Below, piece by piece: positions 25,858-33,740 of a stretch of 44,660 nt of DNA. This DNA comes from UBA11136 sp964482135. Lineage in GTDB: Bacteria > Pseudomonadota > Alphaproteobacteria > UBA11136. How positions within the stretch are numbered: the first letter of the stretch is position 1; each line of letters opens with the position of its first letter. The DNA is taken from the NCBI GenBank assembly GCA_964482135.1, contig CAYZWF010000016.1, positions 1-44,660 of the forward strand. The letters are read 5' to 3'. A program made the position numbers and the translations under genes. The notes beneath the pieces were generated by a model, which saw nothing but the letters and a program-made list of their open reading frames with translations, searched no databases and had not been told where the DNA came from.

Positions 25858-27009
25858 TCAGGAAGCGGGGAAATATCCGTCGAGAACGCGGAGATAGATT
25901 TCTGTGAGCGCCTCAAGGTCCGCAAGAGCCACACTTTCATCTGTTTTATGCATGGTGGCTCCCACCAGCCCGAACTCGGCCACGGGACAGAAATGACGGA
26001 TGAACCGGGCGTCCGATGTGCCGCCGGAGGTGTTGAGCTGCGGCGTCTTGCCGGTAACGCCTGAAACGGCGTCCTCCACCAGCGTGCTGAAATCGCCGGG
26101 CGGGGTGACAAAGGCTTCACCCGATATTTCAATATCCAGTTGATAGTCCGCACCCACCGAATCAAAATTTTCCCGCAGCCAGCGTTCCAGTTCGGCGCCG
26201 CTATGGCTGTCGTTGAAGCGGATGTTGAAGCGGGCCTCGGCTTGTGCCGGGATCACGTTGGGGGCGGGGTTGCCCACATCCACCGAGGTCACCTCAAGGT
26301 TCGAGGGCTGAAAATGCTCGCTGCCCTCGTCCAGGGGCCGCTCGGTAATGAGGCCCAGCATGCGCAAAAGGTGCGGGATGGGATTGTCGGCGCGCTGGGG
26401 ATAGGCCACATGGCCCTGGGTTCCCATGACGGTGAGGTGACCGTTAAGGCTGCCGCGGCGGCCGATTTTTATGGTTTCGCCCAGAGTTTCGGGGTTGGTG
26501 GGTTCGCCCACCAGACAGACATCCAGGGTTTCGCCGTTCTCCTTCATCCAGTGGAGAACCTTTTCTGTACCGTTGACCGCCGGGCCTTCCTCGTCGCCGG
26601 TAATGAGCAAGCTTATGGAGCCGGGGATGTCGCCGCCGCGCTGATCGAGGAAACGGGCGCTGGCGGCCACGAAACAGGCGATGGCGCCTTTCATGTCGGC
26701 GGCCCCGCGCCCCACCAGCCTGTCCCCGGCGATCTCGGCGGCGAAGGGGTCCACGCTCCAGCCTTGCGCATCCCCGACCGGGACCACATCGCTATGCCCG
26801 GCGAAACAGAAATTGGGCGCGGTATCACCGATGCGGGCGTACAAATTGTCCACATCCGCCGTCCCGGGAGCGGAAAAGGTCATGCGGTGACAGGTAAAGC
26901 CCAGTTTTTTGAGCGACTCATCAAGAACCGCCAGCGCGCCGCCATCTTCGGGTGTCACGCTGGGACAACGGATGAGGGCGCGGGCCAGATCGAGAGGATC
27001 GGTGCTCAT
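25858..27009 (-). CDS. dapE: Succinyl-diaminopimelate desuccinylase
   Basis: 383 residues of the M20 metallopeptidase fold. Zinc ligands and catalytic residues sit in FCFAGHSDVVPVGD, RGAADMKGAIACF, LITGDEEGPAVNGT, VGEPTNPETLGETIKIGRRG and GLVGATMHKTDESV. It releases succinate to give LL-diaminopimelate for lysine and peptidoglycan. It starts nine bases after dapD, so both succinylase-pathway steps are co-expressed. Confidence 0.95.
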   Translation of the reverse strand: MSTDPLDLARALIRCPSVTPEDGGALAVLDESLKKLGFTCHRMTFSAPGTADVDNLYARIGDTAPNFCFAGHSDVVPVGDAQGWSVDPFAAEIAGDRLVGRGAADMKGAIACFVAASARFLDQRGGDIPGSISLLITGDEEGPAVNGTEKVLHWMKENGETLDVCLVGEPTNPETLGETIKIGRRGSLNGHLTVMGTQGHVAYPQRADNPIPHLLRMLGLITERPLDEGSEHFQPSNLEVTSVDVGNPAPNVIPAQAEARFNIRFNDSHSGAELERWLRENFDSVGADYQLDIEISGEAFVTPPGDFSTLVEDAVSGVTGKTPQLNTSGGTSDARFIRHFCPVAEFGLVGATMHKTDESVALADLEALTEIYLRVLDGYFPAS

Positions 27010-27018
27010 TGGCGCACC

Positions 27019-27876
27019 TTAATCGCGCAGCAACTCGTTAATCGAGGTTTTGGAGCGGGTTCTTTCATCCACCTGTTTGACGATGACCGCGCAATAGAGG
27101 GACGGCCCCATGGAGCCGTCGGGCAGCGGCTTGCCCGGCATGGAGCCCGAAACCACAACCGAATAGGGGGGCACCCTTCCGAAATGGACCTCGCCGCTGG
27201 CGCGGTCGATGATTTTCGTCGAGGCGCCGATATAAACGCCCATGGACAGCACCGAGCCGGTTTCGACGATCACGCCCTCGGCAACTTCGGCGCGGGCGCC
27301 GATGAAACAGTTATCCTCGATAATCACCGGCCCCGCCTGAATGGGCTCGAGAACGCCGCCGATCCCTGCGCCGCCGGAAATATGGCAATTCTTCCCGACC
27401 TGGGCGCAAGATCCCACCGTGGCCCAGGTGTCCACCATGGTGCCGGAATCCACATAAGCCCCCAGATTGACGAAGGACGGCATCAGCACCACACCGGGCG
27501 CGATATAGGCGCTGTGGCGCACCACGCAGTTGGGCACGGCGCGAAAGCCCGCCTGTTGCCAGCGCTCCTCGTTCCAGCCGGCGAATTTGGAGGATACCTT
27601 GTCGTACCATCCCGATTTGCCGAGACCGGGGTCCCACTGGCCGGCCGGGATCACCACGTTGTCCTTGAGCCGGAAGGAAAGCAGAATGGCTTTCTTCAGC
27701 CATTGATTGACATGCCATTCGCCATCGCTTTTCTCGGCCACGCGCAGCGTTCCCGAATCCAGAAGATCCAGGGCCTCGGTCACGGCTTCGGGGATTTCTC
27801 CCTTGGTGTAGATATCGATTTCCTGGCGTGCTTCCCAGGCGTCGTCGATGGTCTTTTGCAGATTTTTATAAGTCAT
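27019..27876 (-). CDS. dapD: 2,3,4,5-tetrahydropyridine-2,6-dicarboxylate N-succinyltransferase
   Basis: 285 residues from ATG 27876; an in-frame TTG directly before it is an alternative. An N-terminal helical domain (LQKTIDDAWEARQEID) is followed by KKAILLSFRLKDN and a left-handed beta helix of hexapeptide repeats: VVRHSAYIAPGVVLMPSFVNLGAY, SGTMVDTWATVGSCAQVG and GVLEPIQAGPVIIEDN. It succinylates tetrahydrodipicolinate with succinyl-CoA. It is the first gene of dapD-dapE. Confidence 0.95.
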   Translation of the reverse strand: MTYKNLQKTIDDAWEARQEIDIYTKGEIPEAVTEALDLLDSGTLRVAEKSDGEWHVNQWLKKAILLSFRLKDNVVIPAGQWDPGLGKSGWYDKVSSKFAGWNEERWQQAGFRAVPNCVVRHSAYIAPGVVLMPSFVNLGAYVDSGTMVDTWATVGSCAQVGKNCHISGGAGIGGVLEPIQAGPVIIEDNCFIGARAEVAEGVIVETGSVLSMGVYIGASTKIIDRASGEVHFGRVPPYSVVVSGSMPGKPLPDGSMGPSLYCAVIVKQVDERTRSKTSINELLRD

Positions 27877-27940
27877 CAAAACCCTGATGCGTAAAGAGGT
27901 GGGAAAGAAGGGGGGAACATGCGGCAGCAGGCTTTCCCTG

Positions 27941-28651
27941 TCAACGCTCTGGCGAGGGGGAACCAGGCCGCGCCGCGCCGTTCTGCCAGGCGCGGGCCGC
28001 CACCAGGCCGCCGATCCAGCCCGCCAGGTCGTCGGTGATATGGTGAATGTGGCCGGGGCTTTCGGCTTCCTCGGCCCAGCAGGTGTCGTTGCGGACCCAG
28101 ATGGTGGTCATGCCTATTTCCGCCGCCGCCACGAGGTTTCTCGGCAGGTCCTCGAACAGGGCGCTGGTTTCCGCATTGAGCCGGAAACGCTCAAGCAGGC
28201 GGTGATAGGCGGCGGGTTCGGGCTTGGGCAGGAAATCGGCTTCGATGATGTCGAACACGCCGCTGAAGAATTCTCCAATACCGAGCCGCTCGAGAACCCT
28301 TCGGGCATGGTTTCCGGAGCCGTTGGTATGGATGATCTTGCGTCCTTCAAGCTTTTCCAGGTGTCTCGCCAGTTCCGGATCGGGGGCAAGCCTGGTGAGG
28401 TCAATATCGTGCACATAATCAAGAAAGGCATGGGGATCGGTGTCGTGGTGAAGCATGAGGCCGCGAAGGGTGGTGCCGTATTTCCTGAAATAGTCCTTCT
28501 GGACCTTGAAGGCGTCATCGGATGCAAGCTCCAGTTCGGCACTGATGAAGGCTTTCATGCGCTGGTCGATGACGGCGAAAAGGTTTGAATTCGCCGGATA
28601 GAGTGTGTTGTCGAGATCGAAAATCCAGTCTTCCACATGCTCCAGGGCCAT
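27941..28651 (-). CDS. Pyrimidine 5'-nucleotidase, HAD-IA type
   Basis: 236 residues from ATG 28651 (MALEHVEDWIFDLDNTLYP). HAD motif I is DLDNT (Asp12, Asp14), motif II is HTNGSGNHARRVL, motif III includes LPKPEPAAYHRLL, and motif IV is FEDLPRNLVAAAEIGMTTIWV. It belongs to the SDT1/PynA-like group that dephosphorylates pyrimidine nucleotides. An in-frame ATG at 28756 would add 35 residues of low complexity and is less likely. Confidence 0.87.
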   Translation of the reverse strand: MALEHVEDWIFDLDNTLYPANSNLFAVIDQRMKAFISAELELASDDAFKVQKDYFRKYGTTLRGLMLHHDTDPHAFLDYVHDIDLTRLAPDPELARHLEKLEGRKIIHTNGSGNHARRVLERLGIGEFFSGVFDIIEADFLPKPEPAAYHRLLERFRLNAETSALFEDLPRNLVAAAEIGMTTIWVRNDTCWAEEAESPGHIHHITDDLAGWIGGLVAARAWQNGAARPGSPSPER

Positions 28652-28773
28652 ATATCCCGAAGCCGCATGTTCCGGGGAAGGGCCGGAAACGAGCGCCGGG
28701 GTTCCCCGGTCACGGGAAGGGGGCTCTATTATCGTGGAAGGGGTCTTTGTTGGCATGGTCGGTGATTTTTCTC

Positions 28774-28831
28774 TGGGGGTTTTCTCTGGGGGGGTCCCTG
28801 GGGGTCTTTTCCGGGGGTTTCTCCGGTGGGT
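28774..28831 (+). other. Cluster of G-runs, G-quadruplex candidate
   Basis: Within about 58 bases the plus strand carries runs of five, seven, five, five and three G separated by pyrimidine-rich spacers of about 5-10 bases (TTTTCTCT, TCCCT, TCTTTTCC). At least four runs of three or more G are enough for an intramolecular quadruplex. The repeated unit TTTTCTCTGGGGG suggests it grew by tandem duplication. Confidence 0.6.
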
Positions 28832-28884
28832 TTTCAGGTGAAAAAACGCTCCGTCAGTCTGATCAAGCGGCGCGCTTCTGGCAA

Positions 28885-28926
28885 GCCCAGGGTATCAAGC
28901 CCAGAGTATCAAGTCCGGGGTATCAA
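28885..28926. repeat. 14-bp tandem repeat, three copies
   Basis: GCCCAGGGTATCAA (28885-28898) is followed by two slightly changed copies (28899-28912, 28913-28926) and the start of a fourth. It is far too short and too few for a CRISPR array. Confidence 0.85.
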
Positions 28927-29031
28927 GCCCGGGAGGGGGCGTCAGGAGGCAGTAAATCACCGTATTTTAGGAAAATTGGAGGAATTATCAGGGCCCATAG
29001 TGGAGAAATTTCATAAATTCTTCACACTATT

Positions 29032-29078
29032 TTGACAGTTTTACACGTGGGAAAACTTACTTGAAAGTTTGTTCAAGT
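29032..29078 (+). promoter_or_regulatory. Promoter zone with 20-bp dyad before DPDW-repeat gene
   Basis: TTGACA at 29032-29037 is followed after 17 bases by a weak -10 (ACTTAC). An inverted repeat ACTTGAA-N6-TTCAAGT (29059-29078) starts at that -10 position. Twenty-base dyads of this design suit a dimeric activator or repressor such as LuxR-type proteins, though no such regulator is in the window. Confidence 0.5.
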
Positions 29079-29134
29079 CTTTGAGAATAATGCTTAAATT
29101 TTAATAAAATGTTTTATAGGGGAGGTCTTTGCGG

Positions 29135-29671
29135 GTGGTTTCCGCAAAGGGCAAGTGGGTTAGTGAAACCATGAGTGTCTCCATAGCCGATAACGGTGTC
29201 GATGAACTCCATGTGAGCGCGTTGCGTGGCGAGCGCGACCGGCTGCTGGCCTTTGCATTTTGTGGCTCGGATTTCCTGGTGGAACTCGACGCCTCACTGA
29301 ATGTGAGTTTTGTCAGGGGCATGATGGCTGTATTCACCGGCCGATTGGGAGGCAGGCGGGAAAACGGCGGGGGCCCCGTGGATCCCGACTGGGCGGAAGG
29401 CGGAGCGAAACCCGGCCAAAAAAGCGGTGTGGCGGACCCCGACTGGGCGGAAGATGAGGCAAAACCTAAAACCGATGACGAGTTTCTCGAACCCGACTGG
29501 GCTCGCGACGATGGCGGTGAGGAAAAAGAAGAAACCGCCGCCGGACAGGGACTTCCCGATCCCGACTGGGCGGTGGAGGAAGAGCCGCCGGAAGAGCCGG
29601 AAGGATCAGAGGCCGAGGCGGAGGATTCGGAAACTTCCCAGTCGGAAACGGACCCCTCCCGTAAGGCCTAG
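29135..29671 (+). CDS. PAS-like N-terminal domain with four DPDWA repeats, unknown function
   Basis: 178 residues from GTG 29135, which lies nine bases after a GGAGG; an in-frame TTG at 29129 and ATG 29171 are alternatives. The first ~70 residues (ALRGERDRLLAFAFCGSDFL then VELDASLNVSFVRGMMAVFTG) resemble the N-terminal PAS-like sensor segment of some alphaproteobacterial EAL-domain proteins, but no output domain follows. Instead the C-terminal 100 residues are very acidic and carry four motifs, DPDWA, DPDWA, EPDWA and DPDWA, spaced 18, 18 and 23 residues apart and followed by acidic or Gly residues. Repeated short Trp motifs in a disordered acidic chain suggest multivalent docking to a partner. 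The function is not known. Confidence 0.65.
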   Translation: MVSAKGKWVSETMSVSIADNGVDELHVSALRGERDRLLAFAFCGSDFLVELDASLNVSFVRGMMAVFTGRLGGRRENGGGPVDPDWAEGGAKPGQKSGVADPDWAEDEAKPKTDDEFLEPDWARDDGGEEKEETAAGQGLPDPDWAVEEEPPEEPEGSEAEAEDSETSQSETDPSRKA

Positions 29672-29690
29672 TAACACTCCGTTGCGGGTC

Positions 29691-30857
29691 TCAGGCGCGG
29701 CGCACCAGCGTGCCGACGCCGTGTTCGGTAAAGATTTCCAGCAATAGGGCGTGAGGAACGCGGCCGTCCATGATGACGGCGGCCTCCACGCCACCCTGAA
29801 CCGCCAGGATACAGGTCTCTACCTTGGGGATCATGCCGCCCTGGATGGTGCCGTCGGCAATCAGTTCCCTGGCCTCTTGAACGCTCAGTTCCGGGATCAG
29901 ATTCCCCGACTTGTCCTTGATCCCCTCCACATCGGTGAGCATCAACAGGCGTTTGGCGTTCATGGCTTCGGCCACGCTCCCGGCCACGGTATCGGCGTTG
30001 ATGTTATAGGTCATGTCCTCGGGGCATACCCCGATGGGGGCGATCACCGGGATAATGTCCGATTGCTTCAGGGTTTCCAGAATATGCGGGTTTACCGCCG
30101 CCGGTTCGCCGACGAAGCCGAGCTCGAGGACATTCTCGATATTGGAGCCTTCATCGCGCTTTGTGCGGGCGAGCTTCCTCGCCATGATGAGACAGCCGTC
30201 CTTGCCGGACAGGCCCACGGCGTTGCCCCCGGCTGACTGGATGGCCCAGACGATTTCCTTGTTGATGGAACCCGACAGCACCATTTCGACGATCTCCACG
30301 GTTTCCTTATCGGTGACCCGCAGCCCGTCGACGAAGGAACTCTTGATCTTCAGCCGCTCCAGCATGCCGCCGATCTGCGGCCCGCCGCCATGCACCACAA
30401 TGGGATCAATCCCCACCTGTTTGAGCAACACCATGTCTTGGGCGAACAGTTTCGCAAGGTCCGCGTCTCCCATGGCATGGCCGCCAAATTTGATGACGAA
30501 GGTCTTGTCCGCGTAATTGCGCATATAGGGCAAGGCGTGGGACAGGGTGCGCGCCTTGGCCAGCCAGGCGTCGTGAATTTGCGTGGCCGCCGGGGCCTCT
30601 CCCTCCTCCTTGCCCGCGGAATTCACAGACGGAAGCGGGGCGTCCTCGAAGAAATCCTGCAATGTGAGGGGAATGCCGCGGCGTCCGGCGGCCTCGAGGA
30701 GCGGCTCGATATGCTTTTGCGGAATATGCCCGCCGCTGCCGCCGCTGCTCCTGGGATAGGTCCAGCGATAGACACTGGTGGGGCTGATGCCAAGCCATTC
30801 GGAGATGGTCTGGGGCCCGCCACACAGGGCAATGATACGGTCGGCGATCTTGGACAT
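29691..30857 (-). CDS. argB: Acetylglutamate kinase with N-terminal helix-turn-helix fusion
   Basis: 388 residues, about 90 more than the usual enzyme. Residues 94-388 are a full ArgB: FVIKFGGHAMGD, VVHGGGPQIGGML, SINKEIVWAIQSAGGNAVGLSGKDG, NINADTVAGSVAEAM and QGGMIPKVETC. It phosphorylates N-acetylglutamate in arginine synthesis. Residues 1-75 are a Cro/YdaS-like DNA-binding domain (IADRIIALCGGPQTISEWLG, then ISPTSVYRWTYPR and HIPQKHIEPLLEAAGRRGI), joined by a Glu/Ala-rich linker. There is no stop between the parts, and no usable start with a ribosome site before the kinase. The ATG lacks a Shine-Dalgarno, so the mRNA may be leaderless. It may bind its own AT-rich promoter (30858-30920). Confidence 0.88.
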   Translation of the reverse strand: MSKIADRIIALCGGPQTISEWLGISPTSVYRWTYPRSSGGSGGHIPQKHIEPLLEAAGRRGIPLTLQDFFEDAPLPSVNSAGKEEGEAPAATQIHDAWLAKARTLSHALPYMRNYADKTFVIKFGGHAMGDADLAKLFAQDMVLLKQVGIDPIVVHGGGPQIGGMLERLKIKSSFVDGLRVTDKETVEIVEMVLSGSINKEIVWAIQSAGGNAVGLSGKDGCLIMARKLARTKRDEGSNIENVLELGFVGEPAAVNPHILETLKQSDIIPVIAPIGVCPEDMTYNINADTVAGSVAEAMNAKRLLMLTDVEGIKDKSGNLIPELSVQEARELIADGTIQGGMIPKVETCILAVQGGVEAAVIMDGRVPHALLLEIFTEHGVGTLVRRA

Positions 30858-30864
30858 GGGAGAA

Positions 30865-30917
30865 ATTTACTAATTAAGCAATAAAAGTCAATAAAATAAA
30901 TTACTTTTTTAGTAAAT
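30865..30917 (-). promoter_or_regulatory. AT-rich argB promoter with inverted TTTACTAA elements
   Basis: On the minus strand TTTACTAA (plus 30910-30917) and its reverse TTAGTAAA (plus 30866-30873) face each other across about 36 bases. That spacer holds TTATTGACTTTTATTGC, with a TTGACT -35 box and TAAATT about 16 bases on as a -10. The first element also forms its own palindrome, TTTACT-N5-AGTAA. The composition is strikingly AT-rich. It could be the operator for the helix-turn-helix part of ArgB. Confidence 0.5.
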
Positions 30918-30969
30918 ATCCCGCCCCACAGATAGGGCCAAAGACGGGATCAAGGGGCCGGAGTGTGCT

Positions 30970-31659
30970 CTATGCGCCCTCGCATAGCCCCGCCAGCATG
31001 GCGCGCAGTTCAGGCACGCCGCTGCCGTCGCGGGCGCTGGTGGCCACCATATGGGGCAGGGCGGCCGCGCGCGGGCGCATTTCCTCGCCCAGCTTTTGCT
31101 CCATGCGCGCCAGATCCTGGGCCTTGGTCTTGTCGGTTTTGGTGAGCACGATCTGGTAGGAGACGGCGGCGGCATCGAGGCGGTCCATCAGTTCGCGGTC
31201 CACCTTCTTGGTGCCGTGGCGGCTGTCCACGAGAAGACAGAGCCGCCGCAGGGTGGGGCGTCCGCGCAGGTAGGCATCGATCAGTTCGGTCCAGAGCGCA
31301 ATCTCCTGTTTCGGCGCCTTGGCGTAGCCGTGGCCCGGCAGGTCCACCAGCATCAACCGCTCGTTGAGGGTAAAGAAATTGATCTGGCGCGTGCGTCCCG
31401 GCGTATGGGAAATCCTCGCCAGGGCATTTTGTCCCGTCAACGCGTTGATAAGACTTGATTTTCCCACATTGGAACGGCCCGCGAAGGCCACCTCCGGCAG
31501 GCCGCCGGGGGGCAGATTATCCTCGTTGGTGGCGCCGGCGACGAAGCGGCATTCCCCGGCGAAAAGGATGCTCCCCTTCTCCAGGGATTCAGGCGTGGTC
31601 CAGGCCGCAGTATCCGGCGTCTCTGCCGTGTCCGGCGTCTCCTGATCCGCCCCGGTCAT
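30970..31659 (-). CDS. engB: Ribosome-biogenesis GTPase EngB (YihA/YsxC)
   Basis: 229 residues. The GTPase motifs are G1 GRSNVGKSS, G2 SHTPGRTRQINFF, G3 VDLPGHGYA and G4 LTKTDK, in a TrmE-Era-type domain typical of EngB. It helps assemble the large ribosomal subunit. The first ~25 residues are a Thr/Pro/Glu-rich extension with a short in-frame duplication (ETPDTAETPDTA). It starts 18 bases after yidC ends. Confidence 0.95.
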   Translation of the reverse strand: MTGADQETPDTAETPDTAAWTTPESLEKGSILFAGECRFVAGATNEDNLPPGGLPEVAFAGRSNVGKSSLINALTGQNALARISHTPGRTRQINFFTLNERLMLVDLPGHGYAKAPKQEIALWTELIDAYLRGRPTLRRLCLLVDSRHGTKKVDRELMDRLDAAAVSYQIVLTKTDKTKAQDLARMEQKLGEEMRPRAAALPHMVATSARDGSGVPELRAMLAGLCEGA

Positions 31660-31677
31660 GATCCATCCCCCCCGCCG

Positions 31678-33456
31678 TCAGCTTTTCTTTTCGGGCGCGT
31701 CTATCTTTTCGGGCGCGTCCAGTTTTTTCATCAGGAACCATTGCTGGGCGATGGACAGCACATTGTTCCACACCCAGTAAATCACCAGGCCGGCCGGGAA
31801 ACTGGCGAGAAGAATGGTGAAGACGAAGGGCAGGAACATGAAGATTTTGGCCTGGACGGGGTCGGCCGGGGGCGGGTTGAGCTTCTGCTGGAGATACATG
31901 GTGATCCCCATGAGCAGAGGCCACACGCCGATTTGCAGGAAAATCGGCACATCGAAGGGAAGCAGCCCGAACAGATTAAACAGCGAGGTGGGATCGGGCG
32001 CGGAAAGATCGGTGATCCAGCCATAGAACGGCGCCTGGCGCATCTCGATGGACACGAACAGCACCTTGTAGAGGGAAAAGAAGATGGGAATCTGGACCAG
32101 CATGGGGAGACAGCCCGCCGCGGGATTGATCTTTTCCCGCTTGTAGAGCGCCATCATTTCCTGGTTCATGCGCGCCTTGTCCTCGCCGAACTGATCGCGC
32201 AGCTCGGTAATTTTCGGATGCAGCTTCTTCATGGCGTTCATGGACCGGAAAGACTTGTTGGCCAGCGGATACATGAGCAGCCGGAAGATGACGGTCAGGG
32301 CAAGGATGGCGAGGCCAAAATTGCCGAAAATCCGGTTGAAGAAATTGAGGGCGTAGAAGATGGGCTTGGTGAGAAAGTAAAACCAGCCGAAATCCACCGC
32401 CAGGTCGAAACGGGCAATACCGTACGTGGTGGTATAGGCGTCGAGCAGTTCGACAATCTTGGCGCCGGCGAAGAGATTACTGGAAACCTCGGCGCTGCCG
32501 CCCGGCGCCAGAACATGTTCAGCGCCCAGATAATCGGCCTGATACTTGTTCTGGCCCTTCACATTGGCATAGATGAAATTGGTGTTGACCTGGGTTGCCC
32601 GGTTCGGGGCCAGGGCCACAAGCCAGTATTTGTCGGTAATCCCCAGCCATCCCCCGGTGGTGGCCTGGTTGATGCGGTGTTCTTCCTGAAGTTCATCGTA
32701 ATCCACTTCCTTCAGGGTGCCGTCGAAAACCCCCAGCGGGCCTTCATGAAGGATATAGAACCCCAGGGTGACGGGTGTGTCGGTGCGCGAGATCAAGCCA
32801 TAGGGATAGAGCGAGACGTTTTCGCCGCTCGTGTTTTTAACCTTCTGGGTGATGGTGAACATGAAGTTCTCGTCAACCTCGAAGGTCTTCGCGAACACCA
32901 GCCCCTGTCCGTTATCCCAGCTCAGCGTGACGGGATTGCCGGGCGACAAAACCTTGCCCGCGCTCAGCCGCCATAGGGTTTTGTTGTCGGGAACTGCGAC
33001 GCCCTTGGAGCCCGCGCTCCAGCCATGGCGGGCGAAATAGGCCTGGGGCCCGCCGGGCGGCGAGAGCAGGGTAATGGCCGGGCTCTCTGCCAACAGGGTT
33101 TCGCGGTATTTCACAAGGGTCAAATCGTCGAGCCGGGCGCCCGTCAGCGCCAGGGAACCCGCCAGCTGTGGGGTCTCGATCCGCACCCGGCCGCTTGTCA
33201 AAAGGGCTTTCTCGCGGGTCAGCCCGGCTTTTTCCGTGGGCGCCGCCGTGGGTTGCAGGGACTCCGGCGCCGGGGTGACTCCGCCGTCGCTTTCAAGAAT
33301 CGGTGCCTCCGGGGCCATGCCGCCTTCGCCCGCCTCTTGCGAGACGGTGGCGTCCTGAACATCCTGTGGTGGTGGCGGGCTGAAAAAATATTCGAATCCC
33401 ACCAGAATCAACAATGACAGAAGGATCGCCAGGAAAAGGTTGCGTTGCTCATCCAT
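31678..33456 (-). CDS. yidC: Membrane protein insertase YidC
   Basis: 592 residues. It has an N-terminal TM helix (LFLAILLSLLILVGFEYFF), the large periplasmic beta-supersandwich domain (about 75-360), and the five-helix core with FYFLTKPIFYALNFF, the cytoplasmic coiled loop MKKLHPKITELRDQFGEDKA, AGCLPMLVQIPIFFSLYKVL and LVIYWVWNNVLSIAQQW. It inserts and folds inner-membrane proteins. The C-terminus carries a duplicated hexapeptide (IDAPEK) from an 18-bp repeat. Its start overlaps yidD by eight bases. Confidence 0.96.
   Translation of the reverse strand: MDEQRNLFLAILLSLLILVGFEYFFSPPPPQDVQDATVSQEAGEGGMAPEAPILESDGGVTPAPESLQPTAAPTEKAGLTREKALLTSGRVRIETPQLAGSLALTGARLDDLTLVKYRETLLAESPAITLLSPPGGPQAYFARHGWSAGSKGVAVPDNKTLWRLSAGKVLSPGNPVTLSWDNGQGLVFAKTFEVDENFMFTITQKVKNTSGENVSLYPYGLISRTDTPVTLGFYILHEGPLGVFDGTLKEVDYDELQEEHRINQATTGGWLGITDKYWLVALAPNRATQVNTNFIYANVKGQNKYQADYLGAEHVLAPGGSAEVSSNLFAGAKIVELLDAYTTTYGIARFDLAVDFGWFYFLTKPIFYALNFFNRIFGNFGLAILALTVIFRLLMYPLANKSFRSMNAMKKLHPKITELRDQFGEDKARMNQEMMALYKREKINPAAGCLPMLVQIPIFFSLYKVLFVSIEMRQAPFYGWITDLSAPDPTSLFNLFGLLPFDVPIFLQIGVWPLLMGITMYLQQKLNPPPADPVQAKIFMFLPFVFTILLASFPAGLVIYWVWNNVLSIAQQWFLMKKLDAPEKIDAPEKKS
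31687..31722. repeat. 18-bp tandem duplication in yidC C-terminus
   Basis: Two copies of an 18-bp unit starting CTTTTCGGGCGCGTC (31687-31704, 31705-31722) add one in-frame copy of a six-residue segment just before the stop codon. Confidence 0.85.
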
Positions 33457-33724
33457 GGCCGTTGCTCCCGCGGCTCAACGGCGCAAAGGTTGGCGGTACC
33501 GGATCATGGCCGTGGCCGCCCCAGGGGTGACAGCGGGCAATCCTGGCGGTGGCGAGAAGGGCTCCCTTGACGGCGCCGTGGCGGGCCACCGATTCCAGCG
33601 CATAGTTGGAACAGCTTGGACCATAGCGGCACTGTCCCGGAAGAACCGGGGCAATCAATAACTGATAACTACGGATCAGGACGCGCAGCAGATGTTGTGC
33701 AGGATTCATGGGTGCAGGATTCAT
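33449..33724 (-). CDS. yidD: Membrane-protein insertion efficiency factor YidD
   Basis: 91 residues. The family signature is plain: LIRSYQLLIAPVLPGQCRYGPSCSNYALESVARHG, with ARIARCHPWGGHGHDPVP. It is a small amphipathic protein that supports YidC. A 15-bp tandem duplication has doubled the start, giving MNPAPMNPAQ, so translation may begin at 33724 or 33709. It sits between rnpA and yidC, the standard order. Confidence 0.93.
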   Translation of the reverse strand: MNPAPMNPAQHLLRVLIRSYQLLIAPVLPGQCRYGPSCSNYALESVARHGAVKGALLATARIARCHPWGGHGHDPVPPTFAPLSRGSNGHG

Positions 33725-33726
33725 GT
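33697..33726. repeat. 15-bp tandem duplication at yidD start
   Basis: GTGCAGGATTCATGG (33697-33711) is followed by GTGCAGGATTCATGT (33712-33726). Each copy contains the reverse complement of an ATG with its next four codons, so yidD has two equivalent starts. Confidence 0.85.
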
Positions 33727-33740
33727 GGGCGCCGGATATC

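Larger units (their letters stand above)
28757..29134. other. Intergenic region with G-run cluster, repeats and dyad
   Basis: No gene is seen. It contains, in order, a cluster of G-runs (about 28774-28831), a 14-bp triple repeat (28885-28926), an AT-rich promoter zone with TTGACA at 29032-29037, and a 20-bp dyad (29059-29078). Confidence 0.6.

Noticed and set aside
28885..28935. CRISPR array
   Set aside because: The units are 14 bp and directly adjacent, with no spacers and no cas genes.
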